DNA of 64,000 nucleotides from Bacteroidota bacterium (GCA_947460615.1 CANHHG010000003.1:1-64000), one strand, 5' to 3'. Positions 39,273 to 49,600 are shown, numbered from the stretch's first letter. Translations and numbers: made by a program. The notes: generated from the sequence alone by a model not told the origin.

Positions 39273-40341
39273 TTCTAAGCAGATAGATTGCTAAAATTCC
39301 AAATAATACATTGGGTAACCATACCGCAATAAGTGGGTTTATAGTAGATTTTTCGGCTAAGGCACCAAATATTTTGTCAAAAAACACAAAGGCAAATGCA
39401 ATGGCAATACCGATAGCTAAATTGATTCCCATTCCACCTCTTCTTTTCATTGAAGAAACCGAAAGTGCAATTATGGTAAGTATAAATGCTGAAACAGGTA
39501 AGCTATATTTCTTGTAAAGTACTACTAAATAAACGCTAATATTAGCATTTCCTCTTTTTATTTCTTTATCGATAAAGTGATTTAACTCTAAAATGGATAA
39601 AGTTTCGGCTACATAAACAGTTGGAGTTAAATCTTCCAGATCAAAACTAAAAACGGTATCTTTTTTCTCAGACATTTCAATTTTATCTGACAGCTCTCCA
39701 ACTGTTCTTTTAGTGTAATCAAAAAGAGTATAATTTTTTTGCTTTGGATTCCATTGTATCCTACTGGCTGTAATTTTATATTTTAATTGGTCTCTATCAA
39801 ATTTTTCCATAGAAAAATTAAACGCCATATTTGAAACTTGATTGAAACTACCTACATAAATGTATTCCTCTTTACTTATTTGTCTAAAAACATCTGAATT
39901 CTCTCGCATTATTTCTTTACCGCCAGTTCTTAGATAAGTATATCTAAAGTTATTAAAACCTTCACTGGCTTTTGGCAACAAGAATATTCCCATTAAGAAC
40001 GCTAAAACAGAAACGATTGTAGCTCCAATTAAGTAGGGACGCATGAATCTTGTAAATGAGATTCCAGAACTCAAAATAGCAATTACTTCGGTATTATTCG
40101 CCAATTTTGAGGTAAACCAAATTATTGACAAGAATAAAAATATTGGAAAAAGTAGGTTTGAAAAGTAAATGGTAAAGTGAAAATAATACAATGCAATAGC
40201 CGAAAAGGGGATATTGTTTTCAAGCATCTTATCTATTTTTTCTGATACATCAATAATAATTCCAATAGGAATAAACATGATTAGCATCACAAAAAAGTTA
40301 CTTAGATAGCGTTTTAATATGTATTTATCGATTATTTTCAT
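39259..40341 (-). CDS. LptF/LptG family permease
   Basis: IDKYILKRYLSNFFVMLIMF...FISIIWFTSKLANNTEVIAILSSGISFTRFMRP...KRRGGMGINLAIGI. Confidence 0.92.
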   Translation of the reverse strand: MKIIDKYILKRYLSNFFVMLIMFIPIGIIIDVSEKIDKMLENNIPFSAIALYYFHFTIYFSNLLFPIFLFLSIIWFTSKLANNTEVIAILSSGISFTRFMRPYLIGATIVSVLAFLMGIFLLPKASEGFNNFRYTYLRTGGKEIMRENSDVFRQISKEEYIYVGSFNQVSNMAFNFSMEKFDRDQLKYKITASRIQWNPKQKNYTLFDYTKRTVGELSDKIEMSEKKDTVFSFDLEDLTPTVYVAETLSILELNHFIDKEIKRGNANISVYLVVLYKKYSLPVSAFILTIIALSVSSMKRRGGMGINLAIGIAIAFAFVFFDKIFGALAEKSTINPLIAVWLPNVLFGILAIYLLRNAKR

Positions 40342-40347
40342 CCTATT

Positions 40348-41478
40348 TTACAATCTCTGGCTCATGTTTTTCACCATCATTTCCTTCCAAACTTTGAAAT
40401 CTCCCGCTAAGATATGTTTTCTAGCTTCACGAACCAACCACATGTAGAAACCTAGGTTATGAATCGTTGCAATTTGCTTTCCTAGATATTCATTGGCGGC
40501 AAAAAGGTGACGCAAATAGGCTTTCGAATATTCTCTATCTACAAAGGTGATGCCCATTTCGTCAACTGGTGAAAAATCATCTTCCCACTTTTTATTTTTG
40601 ATATTTATAGTTCCATTTGCAGTAAATAACATTCCGTTTCTTGCATTTCTTGTTGGCATCACGCAATCAAACATATCAATTCCCAGCGCTATATTTTCTA
40701 ATATATTAATTGGAGTTCCAACACCCATTAAATACCTCGGTTTATCTTGGGGTAAAATTGCCGTAACAATTTCAGTCATGGCATACATTTCTTCAGCGGG
40801 TTCTCCCACAGATAGTCCGCCAATGGCATTTCCTTGCGCGCCAGCATTGGCAATATATTCTGCTGATTGCATGCGCAAATCTTTATAAGTGCTTCCCTGA
40901 ACAATTGGGAAAAAAGTTTGATCGTATCCGTATTTTACAGGCACTTTTTCCAAGTGATTGATACAACGATCCAACCAACGATGCGTCATGTGCATCGAGC
41001 GTTGTGCATATCTATAATCGCAGGGGTAAGGGGTGCATTCATCAAAAGCCATAATAATATCAGCCCCAATGGTGCGTTGAATTTCCATTACATTTTCTGG
41101 CGTAAAAAAGTGATAAGATCCGTCAATATGAGATTTAAATTTTACTCCTTCCTCTTTAATTTTTCTATTTGCCGAAAGGGAATATACCTGATAACCGCCA
41201 GAATCAGTCAAAATATTTCTATCCCAATTCATGAATTTATGTAAACCTCCCGCTTTTTCTAAAATTTCTGTTTGCGGCCGTAAATACAAATGATAGGTAT
41301 TTCCAAGAATAATATCAGGGTTAATCTCTTCTTTTAATTCTCGTTGGTGTACCCCTTTTACAGATGCAACTGTCCCAACAGGCATAAAAATAGGGGTTTC
41401 AATGACACCGTGATCGGTTGTAATCGTTCCCGCACGAGCTTGAGATTGCGGATCAGTCTTTAATAAATCAAACTTCAT
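40348..41478 (-). CDS. tgt: tRNA guanosine(34) transglycosylase
   Basis: GNTYHLYLRPQTEILEKAGGLHKFMNWDRNILTDSGGYQVYSL...DSGGYQ...CVMPTRNARNG. Confidence 0.97.
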   Translation of the reverse strand: MKFDLLKTDPQSQARAGTITTDHGVIETPIFMPVGTVASVKGVHQRELKEEINPDIILGNTYHLYLRPQTEILEKAGGLHKFMNWDRNILTDSGGYQVYSLSANRKIKEEGVKFKSHIDGSYHFFTPENVMEIQRTIGADIIMAFDECTPYPCDYRYAQRSMHMTHRWLDRCINHLEKVPVKYGYDQTFFPIVQGSTYKDLRMQSAEYIANAGAQGNAIGGLSVGEPAEEMYAMTEIVTAILPQDKPRYLMGVGTPINILENIALGIDMFDCVMPTRNARNGMLFTANGTINIKNKKWEDDFSPVDEMGITFVDREYSKAYLRHLFAANEYLGKQIATIHNLGFYMWLVREARKHILAGDFKVWKEMMVKNMSQRL

Positions 41479-41766
41479 ATTGGCTTTTTTCAGTCAGCAA
41501 ATATAAGAGAATTGTATTTTACGAGTGGGGAAATACCAAATAAATTAACATGAATTTTATGTTATAGCAGTTTTTGGGTGTACCCATGTTTAGATCGATC
41601 CAAGAGAATGCGAACTTCGGTTTAAACTAGGATTTCCATTTTCATCGCTTGTACAATTTTCAATGGTTTTTATAATTTGGTTATCAATTTACTTTATTTT
41701 AATATTAACTTTACCTTAAATTAATTGTAATATATTTGCAACTATTTTCTAATAATTCCTTTTAAT

Positions 41767-43695
41767 ATGAGGCAACACTTGCGCTTAAACGAATATAAAG
41801 TACTGTTTTACAGGCTCTCACTTGCTTATATTTTTTATTTTTTTGCTCGAGTATTATTTTACATTTATAACTTCCAACTCCTAAAAGTGGATTCAGTAAC
41901 TGAATTCCTAACACTTTGCTATTACGGATTGGCTTTTGACACTACCGCTATTTTATACGCTAATTTGCTGTTTATAGTATTCTCCGTTTTTCCAGTATAT
42001 AAAAATACGAATCAAGGCTATCAGAAGTTCTTATTCTATTTGTATTTTTCATTGAATTTATTGGCTTATGCAACTAATTTTATTGATTTTATCTATTATA
42101 AATTTACTTTCGCAAGGACCACAATCGTAGTTTTAAATGTCCTAGAACACGAAACTAACAAAGCAGTTTTGTTTTCAAGTTTTCTATTGCAATATTGGCA
42201 TGTATTTATATTGTTTTTATTGTTCTCCGCAGTTTGGATTTACTTTTACAAAAAAGTTACTGTAAAACAATTTATACCCTCAAAGAAAATTCCTTACATC
42301 GGTTTTTCCATCCTGGGCTTTTTGTTTGTGGTACTTTTAACAATTGGCGGAATTCGTGGGGGTGATTTTAAAAAATCAACAAGACCAATCAATCTTCTCG
42401 ATGCAAGTCGACACGTGAAAAATATTGTGCATTCCGATATTGTTTTAAATACTCCGTTTGCTATTATTAGAACTTTATTTAGTAACAGCTTTAAAAAACC
42501 TGATTATAAAGAGGTCAATGAACAAATCATTAATTCATTGGTTCAGCCAGTAAAATTCTACCATAATAATCCAGAATCTAAGCCTAATGTGGTGGTATTT
42601 ATTTTGGAGAGTTATGGGCGTGAATACATAGGAGCACTCAATAAAAATGTCAAAATACCAAATTATAAAAGTCATGCTCCTTTTCTAGATTCCTTATCGC
42701 AACACAGTATGATTTTTACAAATGCTTACGCAAATGGACGTCAGTCTATTCATGGAATGTCTTCTGTTTTAGCAGGAATTCCTTCTTTTAAAGACGCATT
42801 TACTTCCTCACCATATCCTAAACAAAAAATAGAATCCTTAGTTTCTACCTTGAAAAGTGAGGGTTATAATACGTCATTTTTTCACGGTGCTGCCAACGGT
42901 TCCATGGGTTTTTTGGGTTTTGCAAATATCTTAGGAGTTGATAATTACTATGGTAGAACAGAATACAATGACGATTCACAATTTGATGGTTTTTGGGGAA
43001 TTTGGGACGAGCCATTCTTGCAATTCATGAAAAAGACATTGGACAAAAAGAAGCCTCCCTTTTTCGCTTCTGTGTTTACTGTTTCTTCTCATGAACCTTA
43101 TATTATTCCAAAAAAATATAAAAACAAATTTCGCGAAGGGGGTGTTCCTATTCATAAGTGTGCAGAATACACCGATTATTCTTTAAAGCAGTTTTTTAAC
43201 GAAGCGAAGAAGGAAGCTTGGTTCAACAACACTATATTTGTTTTTGTAGCCGATCACTGTAACCAAATATATTATGATGAATTCCAAAAACCAATAAATA
43301 GGTATGCTGTACCAATTATTATTTATAAACCAAATAGTAATTTGATAGGAGTAAATAATGATTTGGCCCAGCAAATTGACATTTACCCTACAATCTTAGA
43401 TTTGATTGGTTACAAAAAACCTTTTAGAAGTTGGGGTAGAAGTCTACTTGATACCAAAACTAGCACTCCATTTGTAGTCAATTCAACGGGTACTATTTAT
43501 CAATTTTCTAGAGGGAATTACATTTGTACTTTTGACGGAACAAATGCAATTGGTTTTTATGATAAAGAAGATAAGGCTCTGAAAACAAATTTAATAGCTT
43601 ATAGAAATACCGAAATGAATACTTTGGAACTCAACTGCAAAGCCTTTATACAAGATTACATGAATCGGGTGGTTGATCAAAAATTGGCCAATTAA
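41767..43695 (+). CDS. LTA synthase family (alkaline phosphatase superfamily/sulfatase) membrane protein
   Basis: Five N-terminal TMs, then PNVVVFILESYGREYIGALN...NAYANGRQSIHGMSSVLAGIPSF...FHGAANGSMGF...VADHCNQ. Confidence 0.9.
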   Translation: MRQHLRLNEYKVLFYRLSLAYIFYFFARVLFYIYNFQLLKVDSVTEFLTLCYYGLAFDTTAILYANLLFIVFSVFPVYKNTNQGYQKFLFYLYFSLNLLAYATNFIDFIYYKFTFARTTIVVLNVLEHETNKAVLFSSFLLQYWHVFILFLLFSAVWIYFYKKVTVKQFIPSKKIPYIGFSILGFLFVVLLTIGGIRGGDFKKSTRPINLLDASRHVKNIVHSDIVLNTPFAIIRTLFSNSFKKPDYKEVNEQIINSLVQPVKFYHNNPESKPNVVVFILESYGREYIGALNKNVKIPNYKSHAPFLDSLSQHSMIFTNAYANGRQSIHGMSSVLAGIPSFKDAFTSSPYPKQKIESLVSTLKSEGYNTSFFHGAANGSMGFLGFANILGVDNYYGRTEYNDDSQFDGFWGIWDEPFLQFMKKTLDKKKPPFFASVFTVSSHEPYIIPKKYKNKFREGGVPIHKCAEYTDYSLKQFFNEAKKEAWFNNTIFVFVADHCNQIYYDEFQKPINRYAVPIIIYKPNSNLIGVNNDLAQQIDIYPTILDLIGYKKPFRSWGRSLLDTKTSTPFVVNSTGTIYQFSRGNYICTFDGTNAIGFYDKEDKALKTNLIAYRNTEMNTLELNCKAFIQDYMNRVVDQKLAN

Positions 43696-43716
43696 AATAT
43701 TACAGAATTGTTAATA

Positions 43717-43748
43717 AAATGTCCTACTTTGTTAGGATTTTTTATTTT
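43717..43748 (+). terminator. intrinsic terminator
   Basis: TCCTACTTTGTTAGGATTTTTTATTTTTT. Confidence 0.65.
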
Positions 43749-43755
43749 TTGAATC

Positions 43756-43784
43756 TTGCCGACCGAGTTATCTGATTATCTTTG
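43756..43784 (+). promoter_or_regulatory. promoter for transketolase N-subunit
   Basis: TTG (43756-43758), 18-nt spacer, TATCTTTG (43777-43784). Confidence 0.65.
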
Positions 43785-43809
43785 CATAAGTTTAACTATA
43801 ACTCATACA

Positions 43810-44658
43810 ATGAAACCCAACACACAACAATTAAACGATTTAACAATCCAAGTTAGAAGAGACATTCTTCGAATGGTACACGCAGTAAATTCAGGTCATC
43901 CCGGGGGTTCTTTAGGTTGCGCAGAATTTATTGTTGCTCTTTACCAAAGTATCATGAATAGAAAAGATACTTTTAATATGGACGGAATTGACGAAGACCT
44001 TTTCTTTCTTTCCAACGGTCATATATCACCTGTTTTTTACAGCGTATTAGCAAGAAGCGGTTATTTCCCTGTTAAGGAATTAGCTACCTTCAGAAAAATT
44101 AATTCTAGATTACAAGGACATCCAACCACACATGATAATTTGCCAGGAGTAAGAATGGCTTCAGGTTCTTTAGGACAAGGTTTATCTGTGGGCATCGGCG
44201 CTGCATTGGCTAAAAAATTGAACGGAGATAAAAACCTAATTTATACTCTTCACGGTGATGGAGAATTACAAGAAGGTCAAAACTGGGAGGCAATTATGTA
44301 TGCCTCTGCTTATAAAGTAGATAATTTAATTGCTACAATTGACTTAAATGGTAAACAAATTGATGGTTCTACCGATGAGGTTTTACCAATGGGAAGTATT
44401 CGTGCCAAATTTGAATCTTTCGACTGGGATGTATTAGAAATTAAAGAAGGAAACAATATTGAAGCTATTATTGCTGGAATGCAAGAAGCGAAATCAAGAA
44501 CTGGAAATGGAAAACCGGTTGGTGTTTTACTACATACCGAAATGGGTAACGGTGTTGATTACATGATGTTTAGTCACGCATGGCACGGAAAAGCTCCAAA
44601 TGACGCGCAATTAGAAACTGCATTGGCTCAAAACCCTGAAACACTAGGAGACTACTAA
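43810..44658 (+). CDS. transketolase, N-terminal (TPP-binding) subunit
   Basis: GHPGGSLGCAEFIVALY...GQGLSVGIGAALA...HGDGELQEGQNWEA...DLNGKQIDG; start trimmed from 43756. Confidence 0.94.
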   Translation: MKPNTQQLNDLTIQVRRDILRMVHAVNSGHPGGSLGCAEFIVALYQSIMNRKDTFNMDGIDEDLFFLSNGHISPVFYSVLARSGYFPVKELATFRKINSRLQGHPTTHDNLPGVRMASGSLGQGLSVGIGAALAKKLNGDKNLIYTLHGDGELQEGQNWEAIMYASAYKVDNLIATIDLNGKQIDGSTDEVLPMGSIRAKFESFDWDVLEIKEGNNIEAIIAGMQEAKSRTGNGKPVGVLLHTEMGNGVDYMMFSHAWHGKAPNDAQLETALAQNPETLGDY

Positions 44659-44741
44659 ATCAGATTGTAGATTTTTAATTCTAGATTTTCATAGGAATCT
44701 TTAAATTATTAAATCTTTAAATCTTACAATTTTAAAAAACA

Positions 44742-45695
44742 ATGAAAAAATATACAAATACAGGAAGTAAAGACACCCGTTCTGGTTTTGGGGCTGGAAT
44801 GACAGAATTAGGACAAAGTAATGAAAAAGTGGTTGCACTTTGTGCCGACTTAATAGGTTCCTTAAAATTTGAGGATTTTAAGAAAAATCACCCAGAGCGT
44901 TTTTTTCAAATCGGGATTGCTGAGGCAAATATGATTGGGATTGCCGCTGGTTTAACTATCGGAGGTAAAATTCCATTCACCGGTACCTTCGCTAATTTCT
45001 CCACTGGTAGAGTTTACGATCAAATTCGTCAATCGGTTGCTTATTCAGATAAAAATGTAAAAATATGTGCTTCGCATGCCGGTTTAACTCTTGGAGAAGA
45101 TGGTGCTACTCACCAAATTTTAGAGGACATCGGGTTAATGAAAATGTTGCCAGGAATGACGGTTATAAACACATGTGATTATAATCAAACGAAAGCAGCA
45201 ACTATTGCTATTGCAGATCATCATGGTCCAGTTTATTTGCGATTTGGTCGTCCTGTGGTTCCTAATTTTATGCCAGCTGACGAACCGTTTGTTATTGGAA
45301 AAGCAATAGTGTTAAATGAAGGCACTGATGTAACTATTGTAGCAACGGGTCATTTAGTATGGGAGGCATTATTAGCTGCCGAAGCTCTTGAAGAAAAAGG
45401 AATTTCAGCAGAGGTAATTAACATTCATACTATAAAACCATTAGATGAAGCTGCTATTTTGAAATCATTAGCTAAAACAAAATGCATTGTAACCGCCGAA
45501 GAACACAATATTTTAGGTGGGTTAGGAGAAAGCATTGCACGAGTATTGTCATCTAATCATCCTGCACCTCAGGAATTTGTTGCGGTGCATGATTCTTTTG
45601 GAGAAAGTGGTACTCCATCTCAATTAATGGAAAAATATAAATTGAATAATCAAGCGATTGTTGAAGCGGTAGAAAAAGTAATTGCTAGAAAATAA
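44742..45695 (+). CDS. transketolase, C-terminal (Pyr + C) subunit
   Basis: RSGFGAGMTELGQSNEKVVALCADL...FFQIGIAEANMIGIAAGL...HAGLTLGEDGATHQ. Confidence 0.94.
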   Translation: MKKYTNTGSKDTRSGFGAGMTELGQSNEKVVALCADLIGSLKFEDFKKNHPERFFQIGIAEANMIGIAAGLTIGGKIPFTGTFANFSTGRVYDQIRQSVAYSDKNVKICASHAGLTLGEDGATHQILEDIGLMKMLPGMTVINTCDYNQTKAATIAIADHHGPVYLRFGRPVVPNFMPADEPFVIGKAIVLNEGTDVTIVATGHLVWEALLAAEALEEKGISAEVINIHTIKPLDEAAILKSLAKTKCIVTAEEHNILGGLGESIARVLSSNHPAPQEFVAVHDSFGESGTPSQLMEKYKLNNQAIVEAVEKVIARK

Positions 45696-45713
45696 TTTTA
45701 AATTTTATACTAT

Positions 45714-45746
45714 AAAAAAAACCTTTCAAACTGAAAGGTTTTTTTT
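45714..45746. terminator. bidirectional intrinsic terminator
   Basis: AAAAAAAACCTTTCAAACTGAAAGGTTTTTTTT. Confidence 0.9.
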
Positions 45747-45748
45747 AT

Positions 45749-46270
45749 TTAGAATAAGTATTTGACTTCGTTTTTAATGTAGGATAACGCTACAGCTGAA
45801 GGCGATTGTTTTTCCATTAAATCATTCATGATAACTTCTCGAAGTTTATTCGCTGAATCCACTCGATCGCTCATATTGGTTCGTCTAATCATTTGGATTG
45901 TAGCATTTTTTGCGGTAACAATTATGGTCCAGCACTCATCTGACATGTATATTTGTTGAGTTAAATTGTGCTCAAACTCCTGCTCAATATTTGAAATTAA
46001 TAAATTTTCGTAATCGTTTTTATCTTCTGTATTAGGAGAAATTCTAATTAATAATTTTCCGGGATTAATTCGCTCCAAAAATAAAGTCATTCTTTCAAAG
46101 GCCTGTAAACGTAATGGTAAAGCGTCTTTTTGAGTGTCTTTGTTCAATAAATACCTACGTCTACCTTCTTCGTTTTTTGTATGTAAGTTGAAAAAATAAT
46201 AGGCTACAATACCAGTAATAATTGCTGGTAAGGTATAACATAATAATTCGATCAATTTTGATGTGTCCAT
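45749..46270 (-). CDS. conserved hypothetical membrane-anchored protein
   Basis: N-terminal TM (LLCYTLPAIITGIVAYYFF); LPLRLQAFERMTLFLERINPGKLLIR; start trimmed from 46303. Confidence 0.75.
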   Translation of the reverse strand: MDTSKLIELLCYTLPAIITGIVAYYFFNLHTKNEEGRRRYLLNKDTQKDALPLRLQAFERMTLFLERINPGKLLIRISPNTEDKNDYENLLISNIEQEFEHNLTQQIYMSDECWTIIVTAKNATIQMIRRTNMSDRVDSANKLREVIMNDLMEKQSPSAVALSYIKNEVKYLF

Positions 46271-46357
46271 TTTATTACAAATTTTTATAATTAAAAAAAA
46301 CAAATTAACGAATAAACAAATAAACTTATAGCTTACTTTTGATAAAATTTTAATTAA

Positions 46358-47128
46358 ATGGATATTCTAGTAATAATATTGTTATGTATTGCAGCTTTTT
46401 TAGCTGGTTTCATTGATGCTATTGTTGGAGGCGGAGGATTAATCCAAACCCCTATGGGAATGATATTGTTACCCGGTCTTCCTGTTTCAACTGTTATCGG
46501 CACACTAAAAGTCCCTTCGTTTAGCGGAACTTTTTTTGCAGCAATACAATATTTGAAAAAAATTGAAATGGACTGGAAGCTACTAATTGCTATGATGTTA
46601 TTGGCGGTTCCTTCTGCTTTTTTAGGGTCCACCTTGTTGACCTATATGAGTAATGATTTTATGAAACCTTTGCTTTTAGTAATTTTATCTTTATTATTGA
46701 TTTACACCTATGTAAAGAAAAATTTTGGAATGAATTCTGAGAAATCACATTCCTCCAAACAACAATTACTATATGCAGTATTAATTTCTTTTTTTATTGG
46801 ATTCTATGATGGCTTTATAGGTCCTGGCACTGGTAGTTTTTTGGTATTAGCCTTTGTAATTATTCTTGGGTTTGATTTTCTACAAGCTTCCGCAAATGCC
46901 AAAATGGTTAATTTAGCTACTAATTTTGGTTCGATTTGTTTGTTTATAATTAAAGGTAAAATCCTATGGATGATAGCAATTCCAATGTCTATTTGTAATG
47001 CTTTGGGAGGTTATATTGGTGCCAAGTTGGCAATCAATAAAGGAAATAAATTTATTAGAATATTCTTTTTGGTTGTTGTTTTAGGCACCTTAGTTCGGTT
47101 TGCCTATGATGTTTTTCAAGGAAAATAA
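46358..47128 (+). CDS. TSUP family (TauE/SafE) transporter
   Basis: AGFIDAIVGGGGLIQTP...GFYDGFIGPGTGSFL duplicated TauE motifs. Confidence 0.93.
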   Translation: MDILVIILLCIAAFLAGFIDAIVGGGGLIQTPMGMILLPGLPVSTVIGTLKVPSFSGTFFAAIQYLKKIEMDWKLLIAMMLLAVPSAFLGSTLLTYMSNDFMKPLLLVILSLLLIYTYVKKNFGMNSEKSHSSKQQLLYAVLISFFIGFYDGFIGPGTGSFLVLAFVIILGFDFLQASANAKMVNLATNFGSICLFIIKGKILWMIAIPMSICNALGGYIGAKLAINKGNKFIRIFFLVVVLGTLVRFAYDVFQGK

Positions 47129-47225
47129 GCGTTCTGAAAATATCATAAAATTGTTTAGATATAGTTTGTTTTCATAACTAAATCCTCATTCTAAATTCCT
47201 ATTTTTGTATTCCTATAAAATAAAA

Positions 47226-49550
47226 ATGCAAAAATACATTAGCCAACTTAACTCAGCGCAACAAGAGCCAGTTCTACAAAAGGACGGGCCAATGATTATT
47301 ATTGCTGGTGCAGGTTCAGGAAAAACACGTGTTTTAACTATTAGAATCGCTTATCTAATGAGTTTAGGTGTTGACGCCTTTAGTATTTTAGCATTGACAT
47401 TCACGAACAAAGCGGCTCGTGAAATGAAAAAAAGAATCTCAGATATTGTTGGGACTAATGAAGCAAAAAATCTATGGATGGGAACATTCCACTCCGTTTT
47501 TGCAAGAATTCTTCGTTCGGAATCGGATAAACTGGGTTATCCTTCCAATTTCACTATTTATGACACCCAAGATTCGGTACGATTGATATCTGCGGTAATT
47601 AAAGAAATGCAGCTGGATAAAGATATCTATAAACCAAAACAGGTTTTAGGTAGAATCTCCTCTTATAAAAACAGTTTGATTACGGTAAAAGCCTATTTCA
47701 ATAATCCTGAATTGATGGAAGCCGATGCCATGTCTAAAAAACCTCGATTAGGAGAAATTTATCAAAATTATGTGGATCGTTGTTTTAAAGCGGGAGCCAT
47801 GGATTTTGATGATTTACTATTAAAAACAAACGAATTATTGACTCGTTTCCCTGAAGTTTTAGCGAAATACCAAGATCGATTTAGATATATTTTGGTTGAT
47901 GAGTATCAAGATACTAATCATTCTCAATACCTAATTGTTCGCGCTTTATCAGATAAATTTCAAAATATATGTGTGGTTGGCGATGATGCGCAAAGTATTT
48001 ACGCTTTCCGTGGCGCCAACATAAATAACATATTGAATTTTCAAAAAGATTATGATGGAGTTAAAACCTATCGTTTAGAGCAAAATTACCGTTCTACTAA
48101 AAATATTGTTGAAGCAGCGAATTCCATTATTGAAAAAAACAAAACCAAATTAGATAAAATTGTTTGGACAGCAAATGATTCAGGATCTAAAATAAAAGTG
48201 CATCGTAGTTTGACGGATGGAGAGGAAGGCCGCTTTGTAGCCAGCACCATTTGGGAGCAGAAAATGCAAAACCAAATGATGAATGGGCAATTTGCAATTC
48301 TATATCGTACCAATGCGCAATCTCGTGCTATGGAAGATGCGCTTCGAAAAAGAGATATTCCCTATCGTATTTATGGTGGTTTGTCTTTCTACCAAAGGAA
48401 AGAAATAAAGGATGTTTTGTGTTATTTGCGTTTGATTATCAATCCAAAAGATGAAGAAGCGTTAATTCGCGTAATCAATTATCCAGCACGTGGAATAGGG
48501 GATACAACGGTTGAAAAACTAACCATTGCGGCCAATCATTACAAAAGATCAATATTTGAAGTAATGCAAAATATTGATAAAATTGATTTAAAACTGAATT
48601 CTGGTGCAAAACAAAAACTCACTGATTTTGTTACGATGATCCAGAGTTTTCAAGTGATAAACGAAAATCAAGATGCCTTTTATATTGCCGATCATGTGGC
48701 GAAGAAAACAGGATTGGTTCAAGAATTAAAAAAAGATGGAACTCCTGAGGGAATTGCCAGAATTGAGAATATAGAAGAACTGTTGAACGGGATTAAAGAT
48801 TTTACCGAAGGCCAAAAAGAAATTGATGGTGCGAGAGGTTCGTTGGGCGAATTTATGGAAGACGTGGCTTTGGCAACCGATTTAGATAAAGATACTGGAG
48901 ATGATGATCGAGTAGCTTTAATGACGATTCACTTGGCAAAAGGATTGGAATTTCCAACCGTTTTTGTAGTGGGAATGGAGGAAGACTTGTTTCCAAGTGC
49001 GATGAGTATGAGTACTCGAAGTGAATTAGAAGAGGAACGACGCTTGTTTTATGTAGCATTAACTCGTGCCGAGCACCAAGCTTATTTGACCTATGCGCAA
49101 TCTCGTTACCGATGGGGAAAATTAACTGACAGCGAACCTTCCCGATTTATTGAGGAAATTGACGGCCAATATTTGGAATATTTAACCCCGGAAGAAAATA
49201 ATTATCGTTATAAACCAATGATTGATAGCGATATTTTTGGTGATGTCGATAAGTCAAAATTGCGTTTGGCTAAGCCAATAGGAGGAACGCCACCAAAACA
49301 ATATGGTGATGAACAACCAGCAACAGTAAGAAAATTGAAACCAATGAATTCCGATACTCCTTCAGGTGCTGCGAATCTATTTGACAATAAATTAACCATT
49401 GGAAATGTTGTGATGCACGAACGTTTCGGAAAAGGCGAAGTCATCAATCTAGAAGGCGTTGGCGCTGATAAAAAAGCCGAAATAAAATTTGAGGTAGGAG
49501 GAATCAAGAAATTATTACTTCGTTTTGCAAAATTAGACATAATCGGATAA
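47226..49550 (+). CDS. UvrD/PcrA-type ATP-dependent DNA helicase
   Basis: LNSAQQEPV...AGAGSGKTRVLTIRIAYL...VDEYQDTNHSQY...LMTIHLAKGLEFPTVFVVGMEEDLFPS; start trimmed below TATTTTTG at 47200. Confidence 0.95.
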   Translation: MQKYISQLNSAQQEPVLQKDGPMIIIAGAGSGKTRVLTIRIAYLMSLGVDAFSILALTFTNKAAREMKKRISDIVGTNEAKNLWMGTFHSVFARILRSESDKLGYPSNFTIYDTQDSVRLISAVIKEMQLDKDIYKPKQVLGRISSYKNSLITVKAYFNNPELMEADAMSKKPRLGEIYQNYVDRCFKAGAMDFDDLLLKTNELLTRFPEVLAKYQDRFRYILVDEYQDTNHSQYLIVRALSDKFQNICVVGDDAQSIYAFRGANINNILNFQKDYDGVKTYRLEQNYRSTKNIVEAANSIIEKNKTKLDKIVWTANDSGSKIKVHRSLTDGEEGRFVASTIWEQKMQNQMMNGQFAILYRTNAQSRAMEDALRKRDIPYRIYGGLSFYQRKEIKDVLCYLRLIINPKDEEALIRVINYPARGIGDTTVEKLTIAANHYKRSIFEVMQNIDKIDLKLNSGAKQKLTDFVTMIQSFQVINENQDAFYIADHVAKKTGLVQELKKDGTPEGIARIENIEELLNGIKDFTEGQKEIDGARGSLGEFMEDVALATDLDKDTGDDDRVALMTIHLAKGLEFPTVFVVGMEEDLFPSAMSMSTRSELEEERRLFYVALTRAEHQAYLTYAQSRYRWGKLTDSEPSRFIEEIDGQYLEYLTPEENNYRYKPMIDSDIFGDVDKSKLRLAKPIGGTPPKQYGDEQPATVRKLKPMNSDTPSGAANLFDNKLTIGNVVMHERFGKGEVINLEGVGADKKAEIKFEVGGIKKLLLRFAKLDIIG

Positions 49551-49570
49551 TAGTTGGTTGGTTAATTTTT

Positions 49571-49598
49571 AAATCTAAATTCATAAATCTAAATTCAT
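49571..49598 (+). repeat. perfect 14-bp tandem duplication before the Sua5-like start codon
   Basis: AAATCTAAATTCAT x2, ending 2 nt before ATG 49601. Confidence 0.8.
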
Positions 49599-49600
49599 CC

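Noticed and set aside
40547-41244. Two plus-strand ORFs of 113 and 125 aa
   Set aside because: Antisense to tgt; no recognisable domain.
44660-44741. AT-rich quasi-repetitive spacer in the transketolase pair (TTAAATTATTAAATCTTTAAATCTTA)
   Set aside because: Low-complexity spacer typical of this genome; no exact repeat or hairpin worth calling.
49208-49540. 110-aa minus-strand ORF
   Set aside because: Antisense within the UvrD-type helicase gene.
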